Program-made: the position numbers and the translations under genes
Source of the DNA: Micropterus salmoides
Lineage: Eukaryota; Chordata; Actinopteri; Centrarchiformes; Centrarchidae
NCBI RefSeq assembly: GCF_014851395.1
Contig: NW_024040485.1
Span: 6,720,104 to 6,784,103, forward strand
Length of the DNA stretch: 64,000 nucleotides
Direction of reading: 5' to 3'
Notes under the pieces: generated by a model
Databases searched by the model: none
Seen by the model: the letters and a program-made list of their open reading frames with translations, nothing else
What the model was told of the DNA's origin: nothing
Shown here: positions 34,354 through 47,487 of the stretch, in pieces
How the letters are laid out: each line of letters starts with the position of its first letter
How positions within the stretch are numbered: position 1 is the first letter of the stretch

Positions 34354-36047
34354 GCTATGCAGTCCTTACTACTTGTATATTCCCATGACTATCATATTTC
34401 CTGTACTGTCGTCTGTTTGTCTTCACATTCCTAAACTGGCCTTTAATTTAATACCAAATATCAGTCTCCGGCATGAATACAGATTTATTCTGCTCTCTTA
34501 ACTTAACCCAAATCAACAAGGACATGAACGTTAACTAAATGCTTCAAATGTCGCCATAAAAACACACAGTTCCTGAGTCTCTGGTGTCTGTCAGACCTGG
34601 CGCACATCTGGAGCAAGAAACCAGCTTATTGCCTACACGACCCTGCCGCACACAGATGCTGCATCGTGCGCCTTATGATAGACAAAACAAACAACAAACA
34701 GGCAGACATGCAGAGGAAGACACTTTTAATAAAGCATCGGAGAAACTGGGGATTTGTTATTTGTTTTCGCAGCACCATAGGATCCTCTGTTGCTCTGCTT
34801 AAGTGACAGCTATTGGGGGGAGCAAATCTAGGTCATCGCTGTGTTTTGGGTGCTTAGCGTCAGTATTTGGCCCAGTAGTTTCCCAGCACAGTGCTTTCCC
34901 AAAATTTACTTACCCCTTCATTCACATTCCCAACCAAAGAATATCAAGCGTGTCGGGCGGATCACTGGCTGTCAGCAGGTTATCGCATTTGGCTGCTTCC
35001 TTGTTTGTCAGTTTTAATTTTAAACATTCAGATGAAGAATATTCTGAGAGCAGGTTATCACTGAAGTGGATGGTAAGTTCCCAAGCAAGTGACTCTCCAT
35101 AAGTAAACTAGGGGTCACGTTAAAAACAGTGAAAAAATACAGGATTTGGCTGCAGGCCTCTACACTGATGATACAGTTTGCTATATTACAATTTACGACA
35201 GCCATTCTAAAAAAAAAATCCAAAACTTCTTCAAGCCTTCCTTTAGTGGGCTGTAGCTGCTGAGCTTGTGTGCTGCTGAGTAAACTTTCCTTGGATAAAT
35301 AAAAAAGAATAGTTTAGAAATCTGACACTATACCTCGTGGTTGTACAAAAAGAGATGAGAGAATGAAATCTGACCCGGAACAAACATGTAATTAGATGCT
35401 GAATATTATGCACAACGTCAAACTCTCTGCAGGGTTTTATTTAAATAAATGTGATACTTTTGCTGCACTTTCATCCAGTTTGAGCAGAATCTCAGGGGAG
35501 AGGCAGACCTGCTCGTGGCAAACAAGCATTCATTGGTTTTCAGGAGTAAACCACCCATGCTTCATTTTAAATGACAGTTATTTTCTCCTGTCTACCATGT
35601 TATTCAGTGTTCCCTGGGTCAGTTCATGAGGTACTGTAATCTTTATATCAAGCAGGTCTGCATGCACCGTGTCGTCTGTGAATACACCCCTCTTGGACAA
35701 ACAACCTCGCCTCTTATTGTACTTAGCGATTGTGATTCTGAAAATGATGCTGCTAAAACATGGCAGATGAGCTAACTATCTGTGTTGTCAGATACTGTTG
35801 AGCATTAGGAGCATCCACAAGAAGGAAAAGATCACAACACATGCATCTTTTACCAGACTTCACAGAGCTACAACAATAAATCAATTAGTTGAATTGTCAG
35901 CTGGCACAAAACTAATCTAAATTAGTTTGATAATTAATTAATTAATTAATTAGTACATTTTTTAAGCACAGACTCACTGGCTGCAGCTCCTCAAATGTTT
36001 GCCTTCTATGAGTGGATATAACAAGTAATTTAATATGTGACATACGT

Positions 36048-36150
36048 TGGGCTGCAACTAAAAATCCGACAAACAGTTTGTGAGTTCAATGATTGGCGAT
36101 TATTTTCTTTGGATCGACTAATTCATTAATCGAGTAATCATTGCAGCTAA
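36048..36150. mobile_element. Very short MITE copy with both ends
   Basis: It starts GGGCTGCAACTAAAAAT and ends ATCGAGTAATCATTGCAGC. The GCTGCAA/TTGCAGC ends are inverted, so this looks like an internally deleted member of the AT-rich MITE family. Confidence 0.65.
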
Positions 36151-38285
36151 AATATAGAATTTAGAACAATAAACTGATTACTGAAGAAAAAAACTGGTAG
36201 AGCAATTAATCATACAAATAGTCATAGCAGGCTTTAATGCTGCTGTATTTCAGCTACACGCTGCATGGCCAGCGGGGGTTTGGTGAACAGTGCAGTGACG
36301 GTGTGGACCAAACAGCTGGGTTCAGCCTGCTGAAGTGTCCTTGATTGTGAATCCCTTCTTATTCTGGAGGGGCTGTTATGAGGCTGATCCTGACCTGCGA
36401 CGTCCACGTGCAAGAGGTGGAATTTCCCAGCAGGCATCAATCAAGCATTAGATTGGATATTATCACAAAAACAGAGTGACAGAAAGGGTCTGTCCAGGCT
36501 GCTTTACTGGACCTGGGCATGTGCCATGAAGTGTGAGTGGAGTACTGCTTTATGACCTTTAACACAAGGCTCAACCCCCTTTCTCTGTCGTCCATCTTTG
36601 TCACTCTATACTACGAGGGGGGGGGGCTGGGGGGCTGGGTTGATCTTTGGTGGGTGCCATAAGGTTAATATCCTCTCAGTCAAGGCTCGCTTCATCGGCG
36701 TGTCCTCAGGGTGACACCTCTGGTTCAAAAGATGCTCAGGGGGAACTGCCCGGGAAGCTGAAATGCCAGATGGACTCTTTTCTGCAAGTGGAAACAAACC
36801 GTTTGGCGAAACAATTGTGGTACTTGACTTCTGCTTGGTTTCTGCTCTGCATGCTAGCGCTGTCTCCACTGACCTTCCCTTTCAAGAGTCCTGAGGTTAC
36901 CACACTGGAAATACAGTTCAGGCTCACCTATTAAGTCTTTAATCAGTCTGTCTACTCCCTGAGATTTCACCTTGTCCCCCACAACCTCAAAAAATCATTT
37001 AAAATCATCATAACATATAATGGGAGAGACAGAGCTTCAGAGTGCAGAGTAGAGGACTCTTTTACCTCCTGCACATCTTGTGTTTCAATCGACACCCTGA
37101 TTTTCCAGACATGCTAAAGTTGCAACTCGTGATGTATTTTCAATTTGGACCAGGACTAATTTAAAATCCATCAGGCCTTGCTTTCTCTTTCACTGATGCC
37201 AAACAGAGGATATCATTTAAGCAATCAGGTAATGTAGAAGCATTCAGCTAATCATACGCCCGATCAATAAGTACAGTCAACATATTTCCCACCTTCTCTG
37301 TCCATGTGGAGACTGCAAGACTGCTGTTTGAATGGCTGACAAGTCACACTGATGCATATACTTCTAAAAAGATTTCCCTCTCCTTTGGAAAAAAAAGCAT
37401 TTCCCAAATGGTTACTGTTCATTTCTCACAAATACACGTTTTCCAAACAAAACACCACGAGGTATCAGAAAAAGGATTAACATATTCAATATCTGGTTTT
37501 ACTTTTAAGCAAACAGTCTTTTTTTCTCCCTCGTCTGTTTTTAGCAGCGCGTTTGAAAAAAATGTGGCTTTCTCATTTTGGCATGAAGCTCTGCTTTCAA
37601 GTCCTGCCTGCAGAATTAATCTCTCCTCTCCCTTACATTGGTCACAGTGAGTTTCAACAGGAAAAAACACTTCCATCTTATCAATAATAATCTGTGTGAG
37701 CCTGATTTATGCCCCAGCAGGCACCGCTGCACTGCTGCGGTCATGATCTAATACTCACTACCAGCTCCCCTACATTTTCCTCCTATTCTTACCTGCTCAG
37801 TATTCATATCACACGCGCTCTCTCTCCGGCTGAAAACTCCTTGGGAAACAGGTCGGAAAACTTTAGACTTTCACTGGTTACAAAGAGCTGCTTAGCATCG
37901 GTAGCAGCTGAGCATTGTGGTGTGCAACACATGTGTGTTTAGCTGTGTCTCTACTAGAGATAGCTGCCTCTGCAACACAAGCTAGCCTGTGGGGGAAGTG
38001 TGCGTTGCCGTGAGCGGTTTCTGTGTCTGCGATTCGCTTCACTTGGCTAGGTTACGCTAAACTAAATGCTTAGCTTAACACTACACCAGACGAGCCTCGC
38101 TTGGGTCTGAGCTTTAGGGTAAACATGCTGGAGCACACACAGGCTATTGCTGTCGTGTCAAAAACGCTCTCGGATAACACTGCTGACCTCAGGAGTCTCT
38201 GCAAACTGATGTCAGCTGTAAGGCACCATCAGTCAAACTGTTTGCTTTGAAGTAAAAGTGCACAGTCACTTTTCTCAGTAAGGAA

Positions 38286-38542
38286 TAGGGCTGAAATATA
38301 TTCCCAAAAAATCATACTGTGATTATTCTGACAGATGTTCCGATATAAGTCACATTTTTTGTGGGAATGGTCATTTTTGCATTTCATTTTCTGGTGTCTG
38401 TACCAAACAAGCGTGCTTAATTTATAAATGGTTTGTTGTGACAGATTTCATCTTTATCAAAATATTGCAGCTCCTACAATTTGGATGTTGCACTTGGACT
38501 TTTTACAGTTTCCATAATCTTTAGATTCATTGTTCAACCCTA
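38286..38542. mobile_element. hAT-like MITE, TAGGGCTGAA ... GTTCAACCCTA
   Basis: A 257-bp element with inverted ends TAGGGCTGAA and TTCAACCCTA. This is a fish MITE type that I recognise by its ends and AT-rich interior. Confidence 0.7.
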
Positions 38543-39129
38543 ATAAGAAAAGAGCTTAGATACAAACTTTACCTCCTGAAACACATACCACATGTTCCTT
38601 AAGATCAGAGTGACATAAAAAGTAAACTGTTCGACCATCTTTATGCAGATGTAAAGCTTTTTTGGAGTATCTTTCTAGGGTCAAATGTGATTTGGAACGA
38701 ACAGCTAGCTCATGGGTCGTTCAGGCTAGCGGAGCAATATCACTGGCAGGAGGTGTGTGTTTGGATATCATGTCTGATTTATTCATTTCTCTCTCCTGCC
38801 ACCCGATCTAACAACTCGATGACGTTAAGTATAGATGGTTGTATCCGTTCATCTGAAATCCAAATACTACAACAAAATGGCATCACTATCATACTGTATT
38901 ATCTGTAATCCAAACGTTCCACAGTTCCTCACAGATTAAGCCTTTATGAATGGGTCTGTGTATCCAGTCAGCAGCCCAATATCATAATCAGAACACAGAT
39001 GGAGAACAGACAGACCTACAGCCTCCCCCCTCCCATCCCCACTAATGATATCTCCATCTCCAAATCCAGCAGGCTACTTCACACCATCCCACCATCTTAC
39101 ATCATATTACTTAATGAGATCACTGTATT

Positions 39130-39440
39130 TTTAGCATGGCCGCCGCAAAATCGCCCGTCTACTGTATGTCAGGAGTTGGCAGCAGCCGTGACGAGCTCTG
39201 CGGGCAGCTCTCTGGCACGTAGCCTCGGCTGGCACGGCACTTCTGTCCTCACTAAATGAAGACCACGTCGCGGCCGTCTGGATGCCGGGCGGCAAGCTAG
39301 CTCGCTTTGAACGGCTGTCAGAGAGAAAAACGTCAAGCTGGGAGATGAGTCCGTGCCCGGGTACCAGAGAGCTGGCAGTGCGGGGGGAAGGCTTCATGTC
39401 TGAGTGGCACAGAGCCAGAGCACGGGGGCAAGCTCCACAT
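39130..39440. other. CpG-rich patch in intron 1
   Basis: Sequence with many CpG dinucleotides (GGCCGCCGC, CACGTCGCGGCCG, GTGCCCGGGTACC) stands out from the AT-rich intron. Open frames on both strands lack any known domain. A regulatory element or minor promoter is possible. Confidence 0.4.
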
Positions 39441-40696
39441 ACGTTCAGCCGTTGGATTAAAAGTTCATCTGAACTTCTGGGATGGTTGGAAGAGGCACAG
39501 CAACAGGCGGGATTTCTTCTCTACAACAGGAGTGTGTTTGGTATGAACTGTAAATTGCTCTTCACAGCGCTGAACATTTCTCTAATTGATCTTTAGTCTA
39601 TTTTACATGCAAACGGATGAAATAGTCCTATTTGAAGCATTTGCATTAAAATGTATGTTCCACCTACTTTGAGCAACCCCTAATGTCCGGGCACATGTGA
39701 AACAAAAACATAAAACATAAACAACTCAAGGCCGCTCTGTGCGTGATAGGCAGTAAAGACAAAGGCATACTCCTAAACCTGCAGGCGTACAAAGCAAACT
39801 CCCCAGACGTATAGGCAGTCTGTGAGGATATACGCATGTGTTTGAGTGTGCGTGAGTGTCTGTTTACCCAGTCACACAATGCAGGGAGGAGGGGGAAAGG
39901 AAAACACTGGTACAGGCAGAACCTTTCCGAATGCAGTTTAGCAAAATGTCAAGCACGTTCAGATCACCGGCCGACTGAAATGTCACCCAGGCGAGGCAGC
40001 AAAGAGGCTAAACAGGAAAACGCTGCACAGGTGTATCTGCACAAAGTGAATGCCAGACCAATACTCATAATTACAACAACATCTGGCCACAAATGTGCAC
40101 AATTTGCATCAACTGGATACAGAGGGATTAAACTCCAGAACGCCTTGACCTTCATGACCTTCATGATGTTTTTTTTTTCTCCATTAAATTTGAAGCACAC
40201 TTAATGCTTCTGAAAGTGTGTGTATATGAGAGTGACTGTGTGCGTTTTTGGCCAGGGTTAAAGTCTCAAATGACCATGTGTGGCAAATTACACGTTCTAG
40301 CTTTGGAGGATCCACTTATAAAAATAACTAAAAAAGGAGCCAACTAAGGTCGAGTCAAGTCAAATTAATTCTTGTAAGGCTTTTAAGAAAAAATTTGCCA
40401 CAAAGTGCTTTAAATGCAAACATACAAACAGTTAAAATTTGAAGTCATAAGGAACAGCTCGAGAGACAGTATGTGTGCCCAGACCAGCTCGGTCTGTTAA
40501 GAGGTTCTGGGCAAGGGTGTAGCTTTCCTCCCCTGAAGTCTGGTATAATATAATTGTGCTGAAGGGCTGCATGCTCACGCCACAGGAGGAGAGTTTTATA
40601 TCGACGCCTGCCTGCTGTAACGGTGTCAGGTGGTATTTATGAGACTTGTAATGGGGCTGAAGCCCATGCACACCTGCTACGCTGGGATGGGTGTAT

Positions 40697-40700
<4 letters not shown>

Positions 40701-40740
<40 letters not shown>
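40701..40740. repeat. (AC)20 microsatellite
   Basis: Uninterrupted AC run. Confidence 0.93.
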
Positions 40741-40743
<3 letters not shown>

Positions 40744-42917
40744 CAGCAAAACATTGAGTTTGCTTGTTTTCTGCTTTTGGTTTGGCTGCATTTAAGTGCA
40801 GTGTTACTAAGAAAAATCTGACGAGGGCACTATGTAGATAAATAAACTGGATATGTCTTGAGATCAATTGAGTGGGAGAGAAAAGAGGCTGGCAAGGGCT
40901 TTAACTGTTTGTATAAGTAAGAACTAAAACTAAAACAACCTAAGGAGAAATCTTTAGGTCGCGGCCCACTAACATATTTCCACATACCTATCCTACTTTG
41001 GATTAATTAGTTTAATATGCACCTTTTTCCATTTCCAATTTAGCATGAGTTTATTTCAAGAAATGAGGTTTTGTTACATTGGTACAAAAAGTTATTTAAC
41101 TATATGTTACGTGTCTGAATCTTTGTCAGGATTCGATTCTAAATCCCTTCTTGATTCAAGACAATTCTTAATTCAATAAAAGAAACCACTGACCCCTGTC
41201 CTTTTGACCACCGAGCTGCAAATGAAACAAAAGTAATTTATTTAACTGCATTACCTGGGAAGCACCTTGCAGTCTTCTTCCTGTTTCAAAATAATGAATT
41301 GAATTGTGTCATTTTCTGACCAACATTTCAGTATGTATTCACAAAATACTTCACTTCTGTCTTTATCAGCTAATTATCAGTAGTCAGTAAATCCAAAAAG
41401 CTTGCCTTTGTTGATGATGAACTTCGAGATTTCTTTAGTAACTGCGTGCTTCCACCTTTTTTGTTCCGTCAAAATACAATTTTTAGACCCTGTGAATTGA
41501 TTCAGAATCGTAGAAGATAAGAATCATGATTAATCTCATTTTTTCACCCACTGCGCATCTAAATATGGAAAAAGTAGAAAAGATATAGTTTGGTATACAC
41601 ACACACTGCTCTTTTGATAAATTCTGGACCTCTGCCTGCCTTTTCTGTTAGAGGCAAAGCGACTGGTGACTAATGAGCCTCACTACAGGTTGGTGAGATT
41701 AACTCCAAGTATCTCTGGGCTCACAGTGGGATGCCTTCTGCATGAGACCAGAGGGTAAAACAAACAGTGTTGATGAAACCCAGTCAAGATGTAAAAGCTG
41801 CAGCCTCTGAGCTGCACCTGTGCCAATTCTCCTAGACCTCTACTCAGGTTACATACTTGATGAAGGCAGGAAATAAAAGTTTTTGCCCATCGACTACACT
41901 GGTTGATGGTTTCCAAAAGTTGACAGCTATTTTGGAATAACACCGCTGAACATTTTAAGACCAAAGTCAAAATCTTAAATTGTTTAATTGTAATGCCAAA
42001 ACATCCCATCATTTTGTCTTATCACGTCAATAAACTGATACTAAACTATAACAGGCTGGTTATGTGGTTTGACATCTGATGTTTGTACTTCACAGTGCGA
42101 AGTGAAGATGACAGTTTACCTACGCAGGTGTAAGATAGCACGCAGAGCTTCCTCTACGTTCACTCTGCACTGGTGCATCAAGAAAGAAACCACCACTGCA
42201 GGGACAATGCAACATTAAAAAAATCAGCTTTTTTGTTTAAAGTTAAGGAAACAAAATAGAAATGTTGCAATCAGTAGGGTCACAACAAGGCCACGCTATG
42301 ACCCTAGCCACCACTGCTACAACACAGGGGAAACCCTGCAAGGACACACAGGAGACCCCACCACTCACATCCTGTTGTAACAGACACACATCCTTAAAAG
42401 TAAACAAGCCACACAATAACACATAATCGTTTATCGTAAACATACTACAGGAAACACAAATGGTGTGTTAGCCTTGCCCCACAGGTTTCCCTCAGAGAAG
42501 GTAGAGGGAGCCAAAAACCCACTGAGTACCAGCAGCGCAAACACAGAAACAAAATGATGAGAAAGCCTGCAGTGTCGTTTGTCCACGTCTCTTGTAGACT
42601 GAACAGCTGACGCCTCAGCAATCACGCTGCAGCAGCAACACTGATGCCAAAAACTGCTTTGATCAACAACAATCTACCAAAGTGGATAAGCACGGTGGCA
42701 TTCTCTGTGACAGCAGAGATCCTAAATGCTCAGCAGAAAAAAAGAACAACAATTACAGAGGGAAAGCAAATTGGAAATTGCATGTGATAATAAATACAAA
42801 CATGCTGTGCAAAAGTCAAAACCACTGTAGGTTATGGTGATCGTTTTTATCAAAAAAGCCATGTGTCGTGAGTTAATACTAAACGTGTTAGTACCATGCA
42901 CTATCCATTAACCTACA

Positions 42918-43170
42918 CTGGATGCAACTAATGATTCTTAATGATCTTAATCATTGATTGATCTGCCCATTATCTCAATTAGTCTACTAAAAGTCTATAA
43001 AATGTCAGAAAATAGTGTTGTCTAAAACCCAAAGATATTTAATTTAGTATCACATAACAGAAAGAAAACCGCAAGTCTTTATAATTGAGACTGTATGTCC
43101 ATCAATAAATAGTTTCAGCTCCAAACAACACAAGAAATGAAAGCTAAAACCTTGTGGTGCTGGTGCCATT
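42918..43170. mobile_element. Degenerate AT-rich MITE copy
   Basis: It contains GGATGCAACTAATGATT at the left and the family block AGTCTATAAAATGTCAGAAA, followed by AACCCAAAGATATTTAATTT. The right end is decayed. Confidence 0.6.
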
Positions 43171-43491
43171 ATCTCGCCCAAAGACATACACAAAAAACAC
43201 CAGAAAGCACACTTCACGACTGAATGTCAATTTGCTTAAAACCCTGTAAAAACATCAGCGCCAAATAATTTCCCTGGGATATATCCAGGGAAATATGAGA
43301 ATCAGTCCCACATAAAAGAGCTCCATCAACTCACAGCGAAAGGCCCAGTCATGACTTGACAATTATATTAGTATTATAATATTAATGTTAAACTGGAGAG
43401 TGATGTTTTGGGAAATCCTGTCTGCGATCGTTCCTGTCTCTTTCAATTGTCCCGGTTAGTCTATCAGTTGTGTGTTCAGTCATGTTGGCTA

Positions 43492-44075
43492 TTAGGGCTG
43501 TAACTCATCATTATTTTTAAATACCACTGCATTTTTCATACTGTATCCAGGCTATAATCACTGCCAAAGATGCAGCCTCTACATACTAACTGTGGTGGTG
43601 GTGAATACTTGTGCAAAACAGTATTTAAACAGTATATTTCAATCACTTTATATAGATCTATTTTCACTGTTTCATTAAATGGTTGATTAGTGTCAAAACA
43701 GCCAAGGTAAATCTACCTTGATTAAATGTTGAAACTGAAAGACTGAAGAAGAATAAAACATTTTCATAGGCACTGTATCTGCCTATTCTACCAACCCCTG
43801 ATTCACTGGATTCGCAGTGTTAGCCCATCAAGTGCTGATCACTTATGGGATACAAAAAATATGCAGTGGGCACCGTTTCTTTTGTCTATAAAATGTCTTC
43901 TGATGTTGTTCTGTCCATTAAACTATTCTGAAACTATATTCAGTTTGCAACTAGATAAACAGCAAGTCTTAACATTTGAGTTGAGTGGATGGCAACAGCA
44001 AAAATTTGGTATTTTTGCTTGATAAATTACGTAAACTGTTAATCTATTACTATAAATTCAATAGTTTTTTTCAGT
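43492..44075. mobile_element. Possible decayed MITE, TAGGGCTGTAAC start
   Basis: The left end TTAGGGCTGTAACTCATCAT resembles the AT-rich family. A second recognisable piece (TTTGGTATTTTTGCTTGATAA) lies near 44006. The middle is unrelated or too decayed to align by eye. Confidence 0.4.
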
Positions 44076-44651
44076 CAATGAACAAATTATACTAACTAGG
44101 CCTACTAGTTCTTCTTCTATTTATCCTACCAAGCACGACCTGCTACGGCAGTAACCATAAAACACTTTGCTTCTTGGACAACAGAGCATGTTCCCAGAGA
44201 TCTCACATCAAACATCGATTTTATGGACTGGCTATAGGCTGTCACTGTTGTGTCACACAAATCAGTGACAGCAGAATGACATGTATTCAGATAAAAAGCC
44301 CGTGCGTGCAGTATGACTTTGAGGCCCTGCCGTCACCCTGCCAACAGCCTCAGTGGGGTGGTAATGCTGTTATTGTCACAGCTTCGGCGCCAACGTGTTG
44401 CTTCTTGTCTTCAGCTCATCAAAAACCGAGCGCTCTTCTCGCTCAACGGCCGCCTCAATTACAGCAGCATCACCACCGGCTCTGTCGTCCCTCCATCCAT
44501 CCAGCCTGGGTGTAATTCATCAGGGCTGGGTGGCCTCCATTAGCGCTCCTCCGCAGGGACAGGACATCCTCTAAAGCACAGCACTCAGAGAGCGCATTGG
44601 GGCCCCGCACTTTACCCTAACAGCTTCATCAACTCTGCATCCCTAGAGCCA

Positions 44652-44670
44652 GACACACACACACACACAC
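44652..44670. repeat. Short (AC)n microsatellite
   Basis: About nine AC units. Confidence 0.8.
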
Positions 44671-45311
44671 TCACACCAAACACGCACCAACACACAACCT
44701 CTGGAGGGCCCAATTAGCAGCCATCACCTGTAATTCAATAACAACACTCCCTTTTCTTTCAGCCTCTCCAGCTCTCTCTTTCACTCAACCGTGAATCTGC
44801 TTGCATGATTTTACAAGGACGACTCCTAATGTTCCCCTGCTTCAACTAAATCTAAATCTACACTGACAGTTTATTAAGAGATTTGAATATGCTGGCATAT
44901 TTTGTTTGCAAGCAAACATTGTCTGCCACCTCCTCTCCCTTCTTCCTCCCGGTGTTCACTTTTACAAGCGTCGTATATCATCCCTCTGGCTCCACGCACT
45001 GCATATCAAACCCACTGGACAAAGGATGGAGCAGAGACACAAGGAGAGAATCCACATTGCACATCTCAACTCAGCAACTCAGCTCTAATCAAATCCTCTG
45101 GTCCATTTCAGTTTGTTCACCCGCCATCCATCCTGCATGACGGGAGGCGGAAAACAGACAGCCGCTATCCAACTTTGAAGCATAACATCACAATAAAATA
45201 AATAAAGAGAAACCTGCCCACAGAACATAAACTGTTTGATGTTCAAACACAAATAGCAGCGCTGCCCAGGAGACCAATCAGAAACCAGCGCAACTGACCT
45301 GGCAAATTCTT

Positions 45312-45556
45312 TTCATTATCAACTAATCTACCATCCTATCTTGATTAATTAATTTATTGTTAGCTATAAAACAGCAGAACATTGTGAAAATGTTCAGTTA
45401 ATTTCCCAGTCCACAAGGTGACATCAACAAGTTGCTTGTTTTATCCAACCAACAAGCTGCAGCCCATCACCTTTGAGAAGCTCTAACTATCAAATGTTTG
45501 GCATTTTTGCTTGAAAAATGACAAATAATGAATCAATTAACAAAATAGTTGACTAT
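45312..45556. mobile_element. Degenerate AT-rich MITE copy
   Basis: It starts ATTATCAACTAATCTACC, has the ACAAGGTGACATCAACAAG and TTTGGCATTTTTGCTTGAAA blocks of the family, and ends AATCAATTAACAAAATAGTTG. Confidence 0.65.
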
Positions 45557-47458
45557 GCGCTTAACTGACCCATCACTGGTCAAAGATTCAAAATCCACTG
45601 ACACGTGGGAGCACCAACCTGGCAACAACCAATCACGTTTATTGAATTCCTTTGGGAAACTGAACCACCAAATTGTTTTCTACTCCAAACTCAAGTGCGT
45701 AAAAGTAAACAAAAAGGAAGTTGTGGTCAATGGTTCCCAATTCTCCTGAGATGTAACTTTAACGAGCTACCACGACTTAAGAAACAACATCTCTACAGAA
45801 GTGAATTACTCTGTGTGTCACTACAGCGGCAATGGGAGAAAATAACAAATAATAACTATTGAACTAATAATGCCCTGTCATTATTTGTGTCCGTATGTTT
45901 GAACAAGAGGTTCCCAAAATGCCTTGCAACAAAACCCCCGAGAGGGGGCGTGGTTGATTTCAACCAAAGGTAGGTATATAAAAATAGCTTTCTAGCAAAC
46001 TCGTTTTTGAACATTTAGGTGATTAAGCCTCCCTTTGTGCCACATATTTTCAGCAATGTACACTTCATTATCAGCTTTTCGGTGACTCTTCTCACTTTAC
46101 GCGCACGGTGATCTGAGACACAAAAGACTCAAATGGAGAGCCAGCTACACTGTACAAAAGGAGACTAAATCAATCTTCTGTGCTTCTAATCTAATATTCC
46201 ACTGCCACCTGTCCTGCTGCTGCCCTACCCACTGAGGTCTCTGAGGGGTCTTTAGTGAGTCCAGGCCTTTCCTAACCCACCTGTCCACCGCTCATGATTT
46301 ATGTCTCCTGAGACCACTGGGGCTGATGGGAAGTCACCTCCCCTGCTCCTGCTGTAGGTTTTACTATTTACTTTTTTAGCTTTATTAAATCACTAATAAG
46401 TGGGAATTTTTCAAGAATGCTTTAGTTTCATATAGCTTTGCTTTGTTATAGTAATAAAATGTGAAATCAGAGTACATAAACCCACTGTGGTTCTTTTAAG
46501 GTTCTGGAGAAATCCTAATACCAGGACAAACACCACAAAATAGAGCAAACAATGACACAGCAAGTAATGTAACTAACGTAAGCTAAATTGTGGGTTACGA
46601 AACTGTACAGTTGCTGTTGCAAAGCTAACACGCAGAGAGGACGAGAGCAGCCCACCAGCTCCAGACAGCGATACTCACAGCTCTCCTGCTACTATAGCTA
46701 ACATCACAACAACAGCATACCTTGCCAAAATAGAAAGTAAGCTGAAGGTCTGTGGGGAAGCTGTTTAACATTGCCTGACAATGAAAATAATCCTTAGTTA
46801 AAAACCTTCAAGTCAGTAGCTTATACAATCACATAAGACAAAGAAAAAAATCCTCACAATAGAGAAGCTGGAACTACTTGTTTAAGCACCATTTCATTCT
46901 ATGACTGACTGACACAAAAGGATTTTTTACAAAGAACAATGATTCTGTTCAGAGAAAAACATGGAGGTCATAATCTAATATTAAGTTGGGCTTTAACTTT
47001 GTACTGTGTTCTTTAATTCAGCCGTCTCATTATTCCACTCCTTCTCTCCTCAGCGCTGCATTTCCTTTCGTTTCAGCTTTCCTACACCTGTTTATCTTTC
47101 TGGTGTACCTTTGAGATGTGTCCCAATTTTAATGGAAGTGAATCAAACGAGTAGCCTATCACAGGCGAGCGCCATTCCACTTCAATGACCAACACGCACA
47201 GGATTACGGCTCAACTTAGTCTCTGCTGTACAGCACATGTGGAAGTGGCTCGGTGTTATGCCTGGAGGCAGGCAGCAGCTCTGGGCGGCGTTTTCACTGA
47301 TTTCCTCTCGAGGAGCCGGCGGCCTCTGTTCTGCTTCTCAGGCGGCAGGAGAAAAAAAGAGAATGGAGGATGGCAGGATATGCAAATTGTACCACCGCCA
47401 AAGGAGAGGGAGAGGAGTTTCCCACCGGCTGAGTGTGAAAGAGTGCTCCCCCTCTCCC

Positions 47459-47487
47459 ACACACACACACAAACACACACACACACA
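47459..47487. repeat. Interrupted (CA)n microsatellite
   Basis: CA run with one AA interruption. Confidence 0.85.

Larger units (their letters stand above)
33721..38285. other. Intron 1 segment, no gene seen
   Basis: Apart from the tRNA-Leu relic and a MITE scrap at 35880-36150, I see a G run near 36613-36624 and no recognisable exon. Short frames (for example 36606-36869 minus) have no motif. Confidence 0.55.

Noticed and set aside
39282..39596. 104-codon open frame in the CpG-rich patch
   Set aside because: A minus-strand frame overlaps it, it has no known domain, and its length is expected by chance in GC-rich DNA.
44174..44543. Two overlapping plus-strand frames (113 and 76 codons)
   Set aside because: Different frames over the same bases, no motif, no splice support.
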